The position numbers and the translations under genes are program-made. DNA of 64,000 bases from Copromyces sp. CBS 386.78 (taxonomy: Eukaryota; Ascomycota; Sordariomycetes; Sordariales; Sordariaceae): contig MU839165.1 of NCBI GenBank assembly GCA_030685235.1, positions 62,001 to 126,000 on the forward strand. Reading direction: 5' to 3'. Below are positions 61,423 to 64,000 of the stretch, in pieces. A model generated the notes under the pieces. That model was not told where the DNA came from, made no database searches, and was given only the letters and a program-made list of their open reading frames with translations. Positions within the stretch are counted from its first letter, which is position 1. Each line of letters opens with the position of its first letter.

Positions 61423-63548
61423 TTAGATCAACAACCGACGTTTGATCGGAACAGGTAGCGGCTCCCCGTTCAGTGAACCCCGTTTCTTAGCCAGGGCATT
61501 CTTCCCCACCGCCTGGATTTTATCAAGGAGATGACTGTGAAGGCTTGTTAGAACGACTAGTCTTGTGCGAAGCTTAACGTGGAGGAGAAGAGAACATAGT
61601 AAAGTCATACTTGATAGGCAAATGTCCCGCCCTACTTTCCTCCATCGCCAAGTTAATCTTCTGCGCCTGCTCTTCGTGGTCCTTGAAATGCTTCGAGATG
61701 AGGTCCTGCCCCACGCGCTCGTCCGCCGACCGAACCACGTAACCACAACCTTCCTGATCGCACGTCCAGGTCCCGTTAGGACCGGCCGGTGACATGGTCG
61801 GGAGGCGCTCGGCCTGGACTACTATCCGGACTGCGTCTTTCGGTATGACGCCCGAGTCGTCGGCTACATCGATGATGACTTCGTTTGCGTCGCTATCCTC
61901 GTCTTCCTCCGCTTCGACTGTTCGCTTTAGTGCTTTTCGTCCACGCCTCGGTGGCAGGTCTTCCTCGTCGGCCATGTCGGATGCGAGTCGCTTGGAGCCT
62001 GCCACACGCAGGGTTGCAACTTTCCCGGACGGACGGCCTACCCGGGGTTGTTTTCCAGCTCGGACTTGGTCCTTCGACTCGGCCTCGACACTAGGTGAAG
62101 CCCCGAGAGCGCTTGGCAGGCGACTTATATGAGTTTGCCGCCGGTTCCGACGATTCAGATAATTAGGAATGTCCTCGACTCTTAAATCCGTTGGAGCAGG
62201 GCGTCCATTTTCGACAACGTCCTCAAGCCAAGCCTTATATGGGGTGTTGTCCCACATTGGTGGCAATCGCTCAACAAGATCCTTTGCAAAGTGCTCGCAT
62301 AGCTCCCTGGCGGCAGTGTAGACTTTGATCCTGCAGTTGTAGAACAAGTCCGAGTTGACCTTTGACATCTTCACCTCCTTAATGTCAATCCGTTGGGCGA
62401 CTTCTCCCAGCAGAATGATAAGCCGATCGACTGGGTCATCGGGAAGGTCGTCGTTGCCAGTAATGATGACGGGAGACGCCCGGGGATGGGGGGAGTTCGA
62501 AGGTAAATGTCGGGTTGATACTGGGGCTGGGGCCGGGGTTCCTAATCCTTTGTCCGAGTGTTGGTCTGACAGCTCGCTAGCCTGTCGACTGGTTTTTGTC
62601 GTCCTGCCTTTCGGTGGTTCACGAATCGCTAGACTTTGGGATTGAGGTGAGTAAACCCGGTCGTCCCGCGCAAGTAAGCCCTCGGGCTCGGCAGCTGGTT
62701 TGGTGAGCAATCCAGCAGCGACATCGCTGATCTTCTTTTGAAGGTCAGGGTGAGCTGCTTGCAGCCAAGCGGCAAACTCGGTGTCCTGCCATTTGATCTC
62801 CAATTCCTTGGGAAAATGCGCTAACAAGAACTTTGCCCACTTGTGACATCTGGCCTCGACCTCCTCTTTTAGAGTGACGCCCCCATCTCCTGCCGTAAGC
62901 GCGTATGCAAAGAAGATTTCGTCTAGAGGTGGCGGCTTCGTGTCTTTGCGCTTCTTCTTGTCGGCCTTCTTTGATAGCCTCTTGAACTCCTCGTAGGGAC
63001 CCATGATCCCATAGTAAAGTGTGATGGCCTCCATGACCTGGCTGTACATGGCTTCGTATTTCCTCGAGGGAATGATTTCGAACCATCCGGATGCGCCAGA
63101 AACCCAAAGGGTGTTTGGGTCAAATCCGATCGAGTATCGTTCTGATCTAGAGATTTCGATATACGTCGCTTTGTTGTATGGCTTGACGACTTGCAAATTG
63201 TTAGCGATCGAGCAGGAAACCTCCAAGGGGGGGAGGCGGGCATCACCAAGTCAACATACAGCATTCGCGAGCTTCATCGTCATCGTCTTCCACTGGTTCA
63301 AGTTTTCCGCGTACGATAAACGGCCCCTCGAGATCAACATGGAGCGGGTTTGCCAGCGTCTTTCCGTCTTTTTGATAGATGGTGGCATCTGCCAACACGG
63401 CAAAATATGGCCACGATTCATCCGGAGATCCTGGGGTCACCGGCTTGAGTATAGCCAACTCCTTTGTCCATCGCCGGCGCCTGTCGTCGGTCGAGTCGAT
63501 GGATGCGCTAGAGCCCCTTCTGCGCCGTGGGCGTCCTGGTCCGGCCAT
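61423..63548 (-). CDS. RFTS-like (DNMT1 replication-foci-type) domain protein with C2H2-like finger
   Basis: Role unknown; probably nuclear and chromatin-associated (inference). Three exons, 63260-63548, 61611-63189 and 61423-61534, give 659 residues. Introns are 70 and 76 nt with GTATGT and GTATGA donors, CTAAC branches and CAAG/ACAG ends; phases agree. The start context ACAAAATGGC is good. Residues about 30-165 resemble the DNMT1 RFTS fold: a DATIYQKDGKT strand, a HVDLEGPFIVRG strand, and a WVSGASGWFEIIPSRKYEAMY end (GWFEIIPS at 131-138). Two similar helical segments follow, at about 211-244 and 394-424. Next come a Lys/Arg-rich, acidic linker with GRPSGK- and RRGRK-type basic patches, and a C2H2-like finger with a long loop (C573, C578, H597, H601). 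The last exon encodes a conserved-looking NHLLDKIQAVGK tail. No methyltransferase domain is present. The RFTS call is by eye and moderately secure. Confidence 0.75.
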
Positions 63549-64000
63549 TTTGTTGTTGTGGTTCTCCCAAAGAAACGGGCTCGGTAATAATTTGGTCGTA
63601 TGTAGATATCAAGGCTGAAGACTTGGGAAGTCGATCGAGATCGTAACTAAAAGGAACTTCTAGTTGTTGAAACTGCTGACAGCCTCTTGTCGTAAACGTT
63701 TGAGTCGCCACCTATCACAGTGATTTGGCCTTGGGCCAAAGTGAAGATGATAATATTTTACACGGTAATTGTTAAAGAAACACAAAGGGGGGGTAACAGG
63801 GAAACAGTAAGCGAAAGGGTATCGAGTGGGAGGGAGTGGGATGTAACGCGATGCTTTTCTCGACGACAGGCCAATGGACGCGACTTGTTCACACGCGCAG
63901 CGAGAGCGGGACGGGACCTCGACGGCCGGATTGCCAAATCGTTCGTCAGTGGTGTGGGGGCCCCAGGCACTTAAGTTGGAAACCCCTGTTCCCCGGCTCC
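63549..64000. other. upstream region of the RFTS-like gene
   Basis: Promoter and 5' UTR side of the minus-strand gene starting at 63548. Only short overlapping frames are present and no other gene is supported before the window ends. Confidence 0.6.

Overview
The window looks like a chromosome arm of a filamentous ascomycete, most likely a Sordariales fungus close to Neurospora. Three things point that way. Introns are short (66-92 nt), with GTRNGT donors and CTAAC-type branch points. Genes favour C-ending codons and CAnnATG start contexts. The first 30.5 kb carry the signature of repeat-induced point mutation (RIP): extreme A+T content, TpA excess, loss of CpA/TpG, surviving CpG, and stop codons scattered through recognisable retrotransposon frames.

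Region 1 (1 to about 30,510) is a RIP-inactivated transposon block. It holds two copies of one Ty3/gypsy chromovirus family in opposite orientation. Element A spans 5168-14899 on the minus strand and element B spans 19106-28827 on the plus strand. Each has two LTRs of about 289 bp and a 5-bp target duplication. Both lie in older RIP-degraded DNA. On the left this is pol of a second, different gypsy-like family on the minus strand; unidentified remnants lie between the elements and to the right. RIP damage fades toward the outer edges of the LTRs.

Region 2 (about 30,511-64,000) is normal-composition gene space with gene-poor gaps. In order it holds: an ARE-type sterol O-acyltransferase (MBOAT, +), a J-domain protein with a charged repeat (-), an almost 9-kb gap without a convincing gene, an MPPED-like metallophosphoesterase (-), a frameshifted pogo-like transposase relic lacking its catalytic core (-), a small gene for a 73-residue three-repeat acidic protein (+), an Mso1-like Sec1-binding protein (-), MAK16 (-) divergent from the mitochondrial tRNA-modification GTPase MSS1/MnmE (+), and a 659-residue protein resembling the DNMT1 replication-foci domain with a C2H2-like finger (-), convergent with MSS1.

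The genes are housekeeping loci without evident functional clustering: lipid storage, exocytosis, ribosome biogenesis, mitochondrial tRNA wobble modification and probably chromatin. The points most worth following are the RIP gradients, the 3.7-kb post-chromodomain segment in A and B, the RFTS-like protein with its internal duplication, the three-repeat small protein and the DDE-less pogo derivative. Exon boundaries were placed by eye from splice signals, phase and family alignments remembered in general terms; no database search was run.
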